A stretch of DNA of 33,399 nucleotides, taken from contig NC_090610.1 of assembly GCF_004359215.1 (NCBI RefSeq), positions 345,505 to 378,903 of the forward strand. The letters run 5' to 3'. Made by a program: the position numbers and the translations under genes. The notes beneath the pieces are model-generated. The model had not been told where the DNA came from. It saw nothing but the letters and a program-made list of their open reading frames with translations, and ran no database searches. Shown here in pieces: positions 18,715 through 28,429 of the stretch (positions are counted from its first letter, which is position 1; each line of letters begins with the position of its first letter). The DNA is from Bremia lactucae (taxonomy: Eukaryota > Oomycota > Peronosporomycetes > Peronosporales > Peronosporaceae).

Positions 18715-21700
18715 CTAACTCACGTTGCCCGTGCCACCCACTTGGTCAGGACAGCGATAATCTTCTGGTAATAGTGAGCGCTGCAACTTATTAAAAGCAA
18801 ATTGGCGCTTGCCAGTATTCTTGAGCGCGTTCTCGATTCGTACACCGTGACTTCGCATAACAGAAACAGTAGCTGGAACGCGATGTGCTGGCAAATCATG
18901 ATGACGCTGCAAGATACGCACTTGCTCCAAAGTCACCGACATGGCGGTACGATCCTTTGCACTTTTGCATACCGTGACGCGCCCACCTCCAAGCTCCCGA
19001 CACAAGTCGGACGATCGTTTAAGAATTTCCGTGCGCTTCGTCTTGACCAAACTCTGCGCTGCCTCGTTGATACAAGTCTCAAGAGCACGCAATTCTTGCG
19101 TAACTTCATCTTGTGTCAGATGCAACGGGGAGGCAAAGGTAGAATCTGTCGACATGGCCTTATAGCGATGTGAACCAACACGATTGAGACTTGACGAGAT
19201 GCCACTAGTACCGCTGTTGGGCATGGCAACGATGAGCCGGCGATATTTTTCACAGAATGCCTTAAGCGGCTTAAGACTGCGAAAGTTGATTATGTCTTGA
19301 AGCTCCGTCTTCGCACGCTCCGTGTTGTTGGCAATTGTTTGCATTTCATTAATACCTTGCGAAAAGAGTGCAGGTGTCACATTTATTTCACCACCTGAAG
19401 CCAGTCTTTCCGGTAGCTCAACATCACTTGTTGCGACCTGGACCGTCACAATATACTTAATATGGGACCGCTTTGCTCCCGTCTTATTTGATACTGTAAC
19501 CTTCACGACACCAGCTTCATCTGCCACATCCTTGCGGCGAGACATTCGGAACGAAAACCGATTCGATGGCTTGTCGCGCACGTCTTGAATCACAAATGCC
19601 ACACAGCTTAAATGCTCGACGGACCCAGCCATATCTTCCAGCATTCCAATCTCCTTGCCATGCGTCGAAAGCAGCGATTCCACTTGAAATAGAAAACCCA
19701 AACTCGAAAATTGTCGTAACATATCTTCGCCACGAAAAACATCTGGGTTCTGAATCGCTACTTCCACTTTTCGCACAAAACTGCAAGTCAGCGCCGCAAG
19801 AGCTTGCGCAAATGCACAATCCATACGCAGCTGTAAATCCCACTTTAAATCATCATATTCGCGAATTTCTTCGGGCCATTTCGACAAGTCAAGATCAGCA
19901 TCGGCAATTTTGGCCTCCATTTTCTTGCGACGATTCTGATACGAGAGAATTCCGCCCTTATTAAATTTGTACACGTGTGCCGCAGGTGCGCCGACGGTCG
20001 TGAAGTCGTATGCAGAAACTTCCTTTGACGATCGTCTCCTTTCGTCATTAATAAAGGCATGGGTAGGGCCAATAAGCAAATCTTGAATGTGCATATTGAT
20101 TGGCACAAACCGCAAATCTGCCGACTTTTTCTCCACGCTCGCTTTGAAATAATTCTTATGCTTGTCCCGATTCACAAGGTACTGTATATTTCGTCGAAGC
20201 ATGGCCACATATTCCTTGCGACGTCGAACGCGATCTTCCAGCCATTCGCGCGCAAGTGAAGAATCCGTGTCGTCTTGAATTTGCCCGATCAAGGTGCCAT
20301 AAAAGCCTAAGTTTTGTTTGCCCTTTTTCTGATTCAAAAAGCTGTGCAGGTCTTCACGGGCACGATCCGCCTGCTCCTGACGCTCTGCAGCAATCAACTC
20401 CATCAGCTGACGCGGAATCGCGTTCGAGTAAATGCTCTCCTGCAAATCTTCGACCACGAGCCCGCCACCACCATCTTCCGTGTCATACTGAAAGAAGCGA
20501 ATGATATTGCCAATATTCTTATGCGATGAAGCATCGTCGCGGTTTGAAGTCTCACCAGGCATCATCACAGTCTGTACGCTAAGCTCTGCATTCTTGACAT
20601 TGCCCATCAAAATGTTGTTGATTTCACTTTGCAAAGATGGGAACTCTTCAAGAATAGCACAAGTGTGGTCGTCCGAAGGGTGAATGTTCAGCGAGTGACC
20701 ACTTGCTGCTGCATCAAGCACTGCCTGCGAGGAAGTCACAAATTCTAATACGGGATGAAACATTGTCATTTGAAACGACAGTTGAGGATTTGACGAAGAA
20801 TCTTGACTATTTGGACTAGAAGTCGAACGATCGAGACCTGTCGCCGACGTTTCCCGCTTACCAAGCGTGCTTGCGTGAACCATAAAACGTAACAAAGTTT
20901 TGGATGCAGGCCCAATTACAGGCACCTCCAATACAGCTACAAATGGAAATATGGCGTGAGTTGAGCCGTTGGTCAAAACCGACTCGGTTTCACCTGCAAC
21001 GCCAACAGGTTCCGTCGTGCCAATGCATTTCCAAGCAGCTGCAGTCGAGATCGTATTCAACGTATTGCTCGATGTAATCGTCTCCTTTGATGAATAAAAG
21101 TCGAGCGACACAAAGCACGCCCGATCAAAAGACGCTGGCAATTTCAGTCGTACAATAATTCGCAGTCGACTACCAGGCTCATCGTTGTTTAGCAACGAAT
21201 CCCCCATGCTTAAGCGGTCACGCAAGAGTTTCGAGTAAGGCATATGGCTCGATGAGCCAGATGACCGAGGAGTATAATTAAATACATCTTCCTTTGATGA
21301 ATGGTCTAGAGAAGGTGCTTCGTCGTGTCGAAAAGTCTCAGTACTTGGATTCCACTGCAAAAAGAGAAGCAACAGTGGCGGGAGGCTGTGTGGGAGCCAC
21401 ACGACAAAAGTGTACCATACAATGTCTGACAGCTGATTTTCCTCGCCCTTGTGAGTCACATACTGAGCAATGTAAATGACTTGAGCTGATACATAGAGGA
21501 CACAAGTCGTCGCAATGATAACATAAAAAATTGTCAGAGATTTGCGTATCCTTGCATCCGACGGGTCTTCATTCAGCATGAGTGTCCGTCCGCGACTCAT
21601 GACCATACAGCCCAGGACCATGAGCATAAGAGTGTAAACAATAAAACCTGTGCCAAATGCCAAGTAAAACGGTTCCATATTGCACTCTTCAATCGCCGTC

Positions 21701-23346
21701 CGTATAACTCTGCCCTCAGCCGCTATGGAAAGTGCACACTCTTCTTCAGATGAACAAGACGTTGACTTGACATCGTAAACGCACTCCAATTTGTCGGCTG
21801 CGGCAATTGACACTACAATGATGAACGCCAATACACACGTATTGATCAAGACATAGGCCACAACAACAGGCGATGTAAATGTCAGCTTTTTAAACCACTT
21901 AAACGACAACACAGTAGCCCAGTGAAAACATAACGACAATATCATGGCATTATTGAAAAAATACTGTGCTGTGTACCAATGCACATACGCCTTCGAAGGC
22001 TGAATCACCCAAACCAAGTACCCTCCTGTAGCTGCTGCAAATGAAAACAATGCAGCTATCGCGACCAAATCCGTCCACAACGTGCTTACTGTCAAGGGCA
22101 AGCCGTGCCATCGAATAATCACTAATGAAAAGAGAAAGCAAGCACCATAAACGATAACTGTTACAATATCCAGCGCCGCTGCTTTTAGAGATCGACTGGC
22201 ATCGTCCAAGGTGTAAAATCGAATTGGCGAATTATCCACGGCGGAGGCCAATCCTTGATATGCTGATAAATACACTTTATCGATCGCAACCGACGTATTG
22301 TCCGGATTCTCGAGCCTTTCAAACATAATGTTGATAGTGTCTCCATTTTGAATGCTCCCTGCAAAAGAGTCGGGAATGGTGAATGAAATATTTGACGCGC
22401 CAACAAACAGTTCGAGGTCAATCGGACCTCCAGAGTCAGAGTCGGGAAGAACCATGAAGGCTGTCGTGACATTGTCAATCATGTGTCCAAACTGTTCTTC
22501 ATTATCACTTGCTACACGAAGCAAAAAGAAGGCACCTGCACTTAAAACCGCGCCACTTGTAACACGAATCGTCACGGGAGTCGAGCTCATAATCATAGAA
22601 TTTTCTGCTTCCATTGCTGTATTTGAAAACATACCAATGAGCTCGTACGAGTCCGACACTAAGGTGAGCTGAAATGCCTGTTGTCCCGCACTCCGTGACG
22701 ACGCAAGACACCCTGTTCCGTCAAATTTAACCGTCAAGGTCGTTTCTTCCGAAAACGTACCAGGTCCTACACGCGTCGTCACGTGATCGACAATAAATTG
22801 ATAGCTATTCGATACGATCATGAACTCGCTTAGTGCGTCAGCATCCAATGCCATAATTGTGGCATTTCCATCGCGTGCACACTCCACATCTGTGTCCTCA
22901 TTGCCCGCAAAACAATTCGACGATGTGCCCTCGAGCGCCCACAATGCGGGAGTATTTAACAGAACCTCGCACGTAAAGTTGCACGAAGGGGCAGCCACCG
23001 ACTCGGGGGTCAAGTCAAATGTTTTAAGCATTTGTGGGAAATTATAATGCGACATTACCACAAGAGAGCAGTTGGAGCAAGTGCCATTTAACGACGATGC
23101 GAGTCGCATGTTAGCGACGTCCGAGAGATCGCTGCCTTCGTCCACATTGCGCAAATTCGATGTCCGACAGGCTTTAACGCAGTCGACAGGATCCGTGTAC
23201 ACGGCCCCAGATGTTTCGGTCGTATAAAGACATTTTTGATTTTCGCACTTGTAAGCAAAAGTGTCGGGGAACGCTGTGCATGGGATCCAAAGTCCCGCAA
23301 TGGTCAAGAGCACTCCTGCTACCCGTGTAGACGCGCCCACGGACAT
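18715..23346 (-). CDS. GPCR-INPP4 fusion (7TM receptor with phosphoinositide 4-phosphatase)
   Basis: Intact, apparently intronless 1543-residue frame. It stays open 33 codons upstream but only to a GTG; ATG 23346-23344 is the first ATG, has A at -3, and begins a signal peptide (hydrophobic core VAGVLLTIAGLWIPCTA). Residues 26-385: Cys-containing ectodomain with seven N-glycosylation sequons (N87, N92, N123, N161, N292, N319, N350). Residues about 392-664: seven hydrophobic helices, with four Cys (522, 531, 537, 555) in the loop between helices 4 and 5. About 728-870: possible C2-like region. C-terminal part: INPP4-type phosphatase with CKSAKDRTAMSVTLEQ, the CX5R loop (Cys1460, Arg1466), and the family tail RIENALKNTGKRQFAFNKLQ (1503-1522). 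INPP4 enzymes remove the 4-phosphate of PI(3,4)P2. Expected in a membrane, catalytic side cytosolic. Oomycete GPCR fusions of this sort are called GPCR-bigrams. Ligand and G-protein coupling unknown. Confidence 0.92.
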   Translation of the reverse strand: MSVGASTRVAGVLLTIAGLWIPCTAFPDTFAYKCENQKCLYTTETSGAVYTDPVDCVKACRTSNLRNVDEGSDLSDVANMRLASSLNGTCSNCSLVVMSHYNFPQMLKTFDLTPESVAAPSCNFTCEVLLNTPALWALEGTSSNCFAGNEDTDVECARDGNATIMALDADALSEFMIVSNSYQFIVDHVTTRVGPGTFSEETTLTVKFDGTGCLASSRSAGQQAFQLTLVSDSYELIGMFSNTAMEAENSMIMSSTPVTIRVTSGAVLSAGAFFLLRVASDNEEQFGHMIDNVTTAFMVLPDSDSGGPIDLELFVGASNISFTIPDSFAGSIQNGDTINIMFERLENPDNTSVAIDKVYLSAYQGLASAVDNSPIRFYTLDDASRSLKAAALDIVTVIVYGACFLFSLVIIRWHGLPLTVSTLWTDLVAIAALFSFAAATGGYLVWVIQPSKAYVHWYTAQYFFNNAMILSLCFHWATVLSFKWFKKLTFTSPVVVAYVLINTCVLAFIIVVSIAAADKLECVYDVKSTSCSSEEECALSIAAEGRVIRTAIEECNMEPFYLAFGTGFIVYTLMLMVLGCMVMSRGRTLMLNEDPSDARIRKSLTIFYVIIATTCVLYVSAQVIYIAQYVTHKGEENQLSDIVWYTFVVWLPHSLPPLLLLFLQWNPSTETFRHDEAPSLDHSSKEDVFNYTPRSSGSSSHMPYSKLLRDRLSMGDSLLNNDEPGSRLRIIVRLKLPASFDRACFVSLDFYSSKETITSSNTLNTISTAAAWKCIGTTEPVGVAGETESVLTNGSTHAIFPFVAVLEVPVIGPASKTLLRFMVHASTLGKRETSATGLDRSTSSPNSQDSSSNPQLSFQMTMFHPVLEFVTSSQAVLDAAASGHSLNIHPSDDHTCAILEEFPSLQSEINNILMGNVKNAELSVQTVMMPGETSNRDDASSHKNIGNIIRFFQYDTEDGGGGLVVEDLQESIYSNAIPRQLMELIAAERQEQADRAREDLHSFLNQKKGKQNLGFYGTLIGQIQDDTDSSLAREWLEDRVRRRKEYVAMLRRNIQYLVNRDKHKNYFKASVEKKSADLRFVPINMHIQDLLIGPTHAFINDERRRSSKEVSAYDFTTVGAPAAHVYKFNKGGILSYQNRRKKMEAKIADADLDLSKWPEEIREYDDLKWDLQLRMDCAFAQALAALTCSFVRKVEVAIQNPDVFRGEDMLRQFSSLGFLFQVESLLSTHGKEIGMLEDMAGSVEHLSCVAFVIQDVRDKPSNRFSFRMSRRKDVADEAGVVKVTVSNKTGAKRSHIKYIVTVQVATSDVELPERLASGGEINVTPALFSQGINEMQTIANNTERAKTELQDIINFRSLKPLKAFCEKYRRLIVAMPNSGTSGISSSLNRVGSHRYKAMSTDSTFASPLHLTQDEVTQELRALETCINEAAQSLVKTKRTEILKRSSDLCRELGGGRVTVCKSAKDRTAMSVTLEQVRILQRHHDLPAHRVPATVSVMRSHGVRIENALKNTGKRQFAFNKLQRSLLPEDYRCPDQVGGTGNVS
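18949..18969 (-). other. Catalytic CX5R loop of the INPP4 domain
   Basis: Codes for CKSAKDR. Cys is the expected nucleophile and Arg binds the phosphate; both are present, so the phosphatase is probably active. This exact loop is characteristic of INPP4 rather than PTEN or myotubularin. Confidence 0.9.
21355..22173 (-). other. Seven-transmembrane region of the receptor
   Basis: Hydrophobic helices at residues about 392-413, 425-448, 459-482, 492-516, 559-583, 604-629 and 641-664, identified by eye. With a cleaved signal peptide the N-terminus is outside and the phosphatase inside, which fits substrate location. Confidence 0.85.
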
Positions 23347-23572
23347 CTTAAAATTCCTATTGTCCGCCAGCTTGGGTCGCTGTCGAAAGAGTTGTCTCTT
23401 GACTCTTGTGGGGATAGCGAAAAGACACAAAGACGCTTGCGGCACAGCGAGTCGTCAGCTCTCTCTATGAGGTACTTAAGACCACAAGTGCCGCCTGGTT
23501 GTTTCTCTCGGCTGTCCTCTCTCTCCCCTTCCACGAAGAGCCAGTGGGTCTTGTGAACTTGAATAAAGTATT
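23347..23572. other. Upstream region of receptor-phosphatase gene
   Basis: Should hold promoter and 5' leader. I looked for the oomycete Inr (TCAYTYY) on the minus strand and found no convincing match; pyrimidine-rich stretches lie at 23505-23530. Confidence 0.4.
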
Positions 23573-23870
23573 TCAAAAGTACGCCCGATTGTACTGTGGC
23601 TTTTTTCGCCCTAACCTCCTTAGGAACTCTGGTTCTGCAATTTTGCAGTAGAGCAGTGGCACTTGAGGGTTAGTCGGATTCTTATCATTGACAATTTGTC
23701 CCGTAGCTTCACCATTTGTTAAAGCAAGAACTGGATAATTGTAGTAGTCAAACTTTGCCGCGATAAATCTGCTGCACTGCGCCTGATTGATTGACCTTTT
23801 TTAAATTCATCGATACGATTCAACTCCCCTAACCGCGCAATCGGGCTACTAATAAGTAAAGCATTTTGCA
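23573..23870 (-). pseudogene. 3'-terminal relic of an unrecognised protein gene
   Basis: On the minus strand 23800 to 23573 is open for about 75 codons without an ATG, with coding-like composition: AAKFDYYNYPVLALTNGEA, then VPLLYCKIAEPEFLRRLG, ending NRAYF and TGA. Upstream of a run of six A (about 23800-23805) the adjacent frame continues similarly (LLISSPIARLGELNRIDEF), suggesting one frameshift, then a stop. It could be the last exon of a host gene or a transposon fragment. It ends about 225 bases upstream of the receptor start, on the same strand. Family not recognised. Confidence 0.45.
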
Positions 23871-25136
23871 GCTAAGAAGACGTAGAGGAGTGCCGTCGCG
23901 AAGGCTAAAACATTGGAACCAAGTGCTGCATATGATCACGGGCATCATAACAAGAAGCAATAAGGTGTAATACAGCAAAATGTGTAGCTAGCTTTAGTGA
24001 ATTTATAATTAGTAAATACCAATTAGGGTAAGTCCGTTTGATTCAATTAACAGGGATGTTTTTAATACCGACAATCCAACTTGATTTTTGCCCACAGCAT
24101 TTTCGGATATAGCTATTCCAGTTGTAGTTTGGTAATAAGGGTTATTTATTTTTTAATTGCAATCGTAAATGAAACCGCTCGAAGGAACGGGTTGCTAATT
24201 ACGTCTGACTTTAAAGGTGACGCAAAGACTTCATGTGTTTCTTGCAAATAAATTCGCTAGCGATATGTAACAAATATAAGACCGCTTCACAAGTGAAAGC
24301 CAATACTGAAGCACTAAAACGATAGGCCGGCGCACTTTTCAGTATACGACGATATCGATATCAGCAGCATATGTAGTGGCAGTGCTCGCATTTATGGTAT
24401 CAGTCATGAACAATAACAAGAAACCAGCAGTCGGAGCGCGACCGCAGCTCAACAGGTCTTCCTTACAACGGTACCCAATTAAGTACCAAGCTTTGCGATC
24501 GTATATTAAGTAAAAGCGTGCCGAGATTTTCTTTGTGATGGCTTTGTATGCAAATGTGGTTCTCGTAAGACAATATTTCTAGTACATGCATTATGTAGCT
24601 AAATTTATCATACGCGCATGTATATTGCAAGACTTTACGAAAAGATCCAATATGAGTCCAAATCTGCACAACTCAAGCATCTCGTCGATGCTTATAACTT
24701 TTGAAGTAAGCTTAAGCTTTAAGAGCTTTTTAAATGAAAAGTCCGTCAATTTGCAATTGTAAACAAATTTATAGCATATTTTGTAACTCTAAACAAATTC
24801 ATCGACTTTTGAGAAGGTTATTTAATACATGCTGCAGTTAGCGTGACAGCAGCAATAGCTTTCGGCGTTGCAACTGAGACACTTGGCGACGGTTGCGTAA
24901 TATCGCTGCGCGTGCGCTTCTTGCGTGGTTGTGTGGGTATCTTTGCAGACGACCCACAAGCTTTGCCCATTTTAGGTGGCATGTCAGGCGCCGTGGTGTG
25001 ACAAGGATGTACACACCTTGGTAGCTAAGCGTGATAGAGAGGACTAAAAAGCGGCGCGTAAAGCAGCTGGTTGTCCCTCTTTCTCCCATTGACGATTTAA
25101 AAAAAATGAAAATTCGTTCTTAAAGAGGGGGGGGGG
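23871..25136. other. Intergenic, no recognised gene
   Basis: Mostly AT-rich. A minus-strand frame at 24838-25089 and a basic plus-strand reading near 25020-25080 (KRDREDKKAARKAAG with one stop) precede a G-run; the latter may be the end of a pol gene. Nothing firmer. Confidence 0.4.
25127..25136 (+). other. Ten-G run, likely polypurine tract
   Basis: TTAAAGA followed by ten G directly abuts LTR E. A purine tract just before a 3' LTR primes plus-strand synthesis in retroelements, so LTR E is probably a 3' LTR of a mostly lost plus-strand element. Confidence 0.5.
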
Positions 25137-25661
25137 CGCAACGGGCTAAAGTTGCCCTTATGTTATCAAATCCATTAATTACACTTTTGTGTACTTTACG
25201 GGATGGTCAATTACTTTATGCAAAGTAATTAGACCTGCCGCTTGGGTATGGTGCACAAAAATACTAACCCTTATGTATGTGATGCACATAGGTGCATTCT
25301 CATTGGAAGGGATGACGGCTAGCGTCATCCGTAAGCCGAGGTATTCAAATAATACGCTCGCCACATAGGGGTGCACATCTAGAGAGATGGCATTTATTGA
25401 TTGGTTAAGAGTATTTATATTCAATTCGATTAAAAATATAAATCAGTTTTAAACTACTTCCTAGTTATTAAGTGCGCACGCGCGTAGCCGTAATTCCGCT
25501 TCCGTGACGACACTTGTACTAAGGTACTTAGTTTGTTGGGTTAGGTCGCTTAGGCGCCCACCAGCACGTGAGAGAAGACGGTAAAAAAAAACTGATTCCT
25601 CACTGTACCTGAAGGTGTGTGCGCAAGTAAAGTGTGGCTGGTATAGTAGCGCCCGCCTACA
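25137..25661 (+). repeat. LTR E (3' or solo LTR, related to LTR F)
   Basis: Starts CGCAACGGGCTAAAGTTGCCC (TGTAACGGG in LTR F) and ends GCCCGCCTACA. Matches LTR F over its whole length with many substitutions, e.g. GATGGTCAATTACT, CTAGCGTCATCCG, AAACTACTTCCTA, TTGTTGGGT. No primer site follows. Confidence 0.8.
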
Positions 25662-25749
25662 CGCATAGAGGCATTTATCAAATATGAAAATTACTCGTCC
25701 GCCGGCACATTGAAACATGCTGGCTTTAATTCATGGGTGTCCTGTAGTG

Positions 25750-26110
25750 TGTAACAAGGCACGTTTCGCTAGTATGCCTCAGTACTAGCTATCCTACACA
25801 GATAAAACCGAAGGTAAAGGTGCCTCCGAATACTTCACGTACACGACGTGCAGAGGGAGGTTTTAAGTTGCCAAGTAATCTTAGCAAGCAAAGGTCAATA
25901 CTAAGGTTGATCTAGTACAGGAAAATAGTGAAACTGTTTAATATATAATTAAGTTTCTACGTATTTGGAATCTTTTCTATTTAAATTACTTTATTAATCT
26001 AAGTATCTATTACGCCTCATTGCTCACCGCCCATTCGCGCGTCTAGCAGCGATTGGCGGGGTTGATCTAAATACTTAAATCAATTAATGATCAAAATTGT
26101 CGCATTGCCG
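25750..26110 (-). repeat. LTR G fragment (LTR A/D-like)
   Basis: On the plus strand it begins TGTAACAAGGCAC and contains CTTCACGTACAC, ACGTGCAGAG, ATATAATTAAGTT and CGCGCGTCTAGCAGCGATTGG, all shared with LTR A in the same order. The outer (5' on minus) end does not reach TGTATCGTTAC, so it is truncated or diverged. Its last 110 bases before the end are a third downstream variant. No primer site adjoins. Confidence 0.6.
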
Positions 26111-26459
26111 CTAAAATATTATCCCGTCTATGGTATCGTTGAAAAATTTCAAAATTTAAGATATAGTTTCTAGGGAGCTTCGAAACGGACACCCCCTGCT
26201 AATCGGACCCCCTTTTTCCTAACATATATTTTATATTCTTTAAGATAAACTCCCTCTTTTCTCCCATTTATTATATTTCTATAAAAGAAAAAAGTTTGCA
26301 CACACCTCCCCCGCACCCCAATTTCCGTCTAATATAATGTACGTAATTTTACACCGCCAGCGCCGTTATTTCTGGTACTCTATCACGTTTTCGTCGAGTT
26401 TTGGCAGGAAGTGCTGAGTTGTTCTGGGAGGTTGAATTTCAGCCGCGATTTTTTCTCGG
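26111..26459. other. Non-coding, low-complexity rich
   Basis: AT-rich and C-rich patches; no gene, LTR or RNA recognised. Confidence 0.4.
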
Positions 26460-26969
26460 GTGCAATCTGGAAAGGATAAACCCAACGAAATGTTAGTAAG
26501 TAGTAATACGGTCATGGAGAGCGACGGATATCACGCGCATAACGCGGATCCCTCCGCATCAATTTTTCCAAATAGTCCAGCCGAAGTTTCAGTCTTTGGT
26601 AACCCTGGCGATCCTTTGCGCGGACATCGTGAAGATCCGAAGTCCGTCGCGAGACTTAACTATCGAGATCCCCGATCTGTCGTTCAGCAGCGCGCAGCGC
26701 CTGCGACTGGAAGGATGCGGGATAGGCTGCCGCGAGTAGGTGGGCGAAATTGCCGCTCCTATCACGCGTCACCTGCACTGATGGAGCATGCTGCTGGCAA
26801 CCAACGCTTCCTTTTTGGAAGGTTGGTTGCGCACCGGTCCGTGCAGCAGAATCATCAAATCTTCGTCCAGTGGAGAGGATACTCAAATAATTTTGACTAT
26901 TGGTAACCGGTCGACCCGCTGCGCACCGGCGTACCGGGCCTCGTGTTAGTTTATGAGAAGGAGCACTAG
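26460..26969 (+). pseudogene. Gypsy pol 3' end with chromodomain
   Basis: The last part reads NHQIFVQWRGYSNNFDYW, then TAA in place of Glu (26904-26906), and continues PVDPL to GLVLVYEKEH and TAG (26967-26969). This is the chromodomain fold signature W-R-G-Y-x-x-x-x-D-x-W-E-P with its C-terminal helix. The first 110 codons from 26460 are not recognisable and may be a frameshifted linker. A different family from Gypsy-1, whose chromodomain ends differently. Confidence 0.6.
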
Positions 26970-27690
26970 TTGTTGCTCCGCTAGTTCCGTATGGACTAGC
27001 AAGAGCGACGTGATGAGTAGTAAAAGGGGTACAGCACCGCCCGTTTTTTCTTTCACACGCAAGCGAGCGAAGTTACTTCGCGAGCGAAACGATTGTTATT
27101 TCGCCACGTCGGAATGTGGCTGAAAGCGGCGCAGGAATTCCACTAAGTATTGATCGATTTATTCATTTAAATGCAACACGACTGGGATCGGAGAAACACG
27201 ACCAAATGATTTCCCCTGAGCCTTCCACGAACTATGTATGCCATAATAATATGTGCATCTAGAGCTGCGCGCTCTAAGAGCGACGCACTCGTTCCCTCCG
27301 AATAAGGTCATACGGATGGAGGTGGCATTAGTGGTAAGCCAACACACATATAGCCGCATTAAATACGACTGGGTTGTAACACCGACTGGACATGCTCACG
27401 TGCCGTCGGTGGAGCTTAACGCTCAGGCTCTTCTGCGTCAGACCATTGTGAATGATGGTCTGAACGACAAGTGTTGTGGTTCTACCCAACTGAGAGACAG
27501 CTGCGCCTTTATGGCAGCGCTCTCACGAATAACGCTGCGCTAGTTAGCGCAGACGACGAGACAGTTGCTTTGCTGACGTTAGGTAAGTTGGCCTTCACAA
27601 CGTCGGGCGTCTCCATGTTAGGAGCACAATAAAGCGCCATCATCCTTTCTCATTAGCTTGCTGTGCTCATCACTACTCGTGAATGAAGAA
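26970..27690. other. Decayed retroelement flank
   Basis: From about 27010 TGATGAGTAG... followed by GGGGTACAGCACCG might be an LTR start but no partner copy is in the window. 27159-27700 probably belongs to the 3' end of minus-strand Gypsy-3; no clear motif. Confidence 0.35.
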
Positions 27691-27699
27691 GTCATTCGG

Positions 27700-28419
27700 C
27701 TGAACGTTTCTCACCCTCCCTGTCTCCCTCACCAGATCGACGTTCAACTCACAGTCGGCGTCACCATCGGTCTCCTTAGACGGGAAGGGGCATGTTCTCT
27801 TCTGGATCAACATACGGTTTCAGACGACCGGCGTAAGATACGGGGTGTGTCTTCATATACGGGGAAAGGGTGAGCCTAAAATTTAGGTATTCAACCTCTC
27901 CAACCACCGTAAACGGCCCGATGAAACGCGGCATTAATTTCGTAGTACCACCGGTAGAACAAAAACTGCATTTTTAGGTGGTGTAGCAGTATTTAATAGT
28001 ACCTTTCTCCCACTCTAAGGCATTTATTGTTTTTTTGCGACCATTTTGGTCTCTATATTGTGTTTGCTTGTCCTGTGCGCTTGCCACCGCGTCACCGACT
28101 TTTCGTAGGATGGCTAGTCGCTCAACCACAAACGTTGAGCCTTGCTCACGCTTTTGGCATCAAACTCGCCTATGACACCGCCAAGAGGTCGGTCATAGGA
28201 CGTAGTTGTAAATACAGAAACGTCGCAATTGTTTAGAAGCACAGGCATTCCTTGCCGTGACATCATACTGACCACTGCAAAACCAGCAGGGGCACTAGGA
28301 CAAGTTTCGTTCGTTGACATGATAACCTCGCGGGTCGTCGTCATATTAACGAAACCATGTACCTCTTTTGCACCTAGCGTAGTGAGAGGCCCTCTCCCAC
28401 TAAGACTCGGGCTGCGCAC
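27700..28419 (-). pseudogene. Gypsy-3 integrase C-terminal part
   Basis: Minus strand from 28419: FDAKSVSKAQRLWLSD (about 28175-28120), the helix after the core. Near 27935-27890 LMPRFIGPFTVVGEVEYLNF is the GPY/F module, followed by YMKTHPVSYAGRLKPYVDP at about 27860-27800. Stops and frameshifts occur in between. Confidence 0.75.
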
Positions 28420-28429
28420 AAACGAGACT

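Noticed and set aside
18949..18969. PTEN or protein tyrosine phosphatase instead of INPP4
   Set aside because: The loop CKSAKDRTAMSVTLEQ and the C-terminal RIENALKNTGKRQFAF segment fit INPP4, not PTEN (HCKAGKGR) or classical phosphatases.
23347..23445. Upstream extension of the receptor frame by 33 residues
   Set aside because: It would start with GTG; the first ATG is at 23346 and begins a convincing signal peptide, whereas the extension is basic and not signal-like.
18802..23556. Many open frames on the plus strand opposite the receptor gene
   Set aside because: They are antisense shadows of a long GC-balanced coding frame, have no domain pattern and mostly lack ATG starts.
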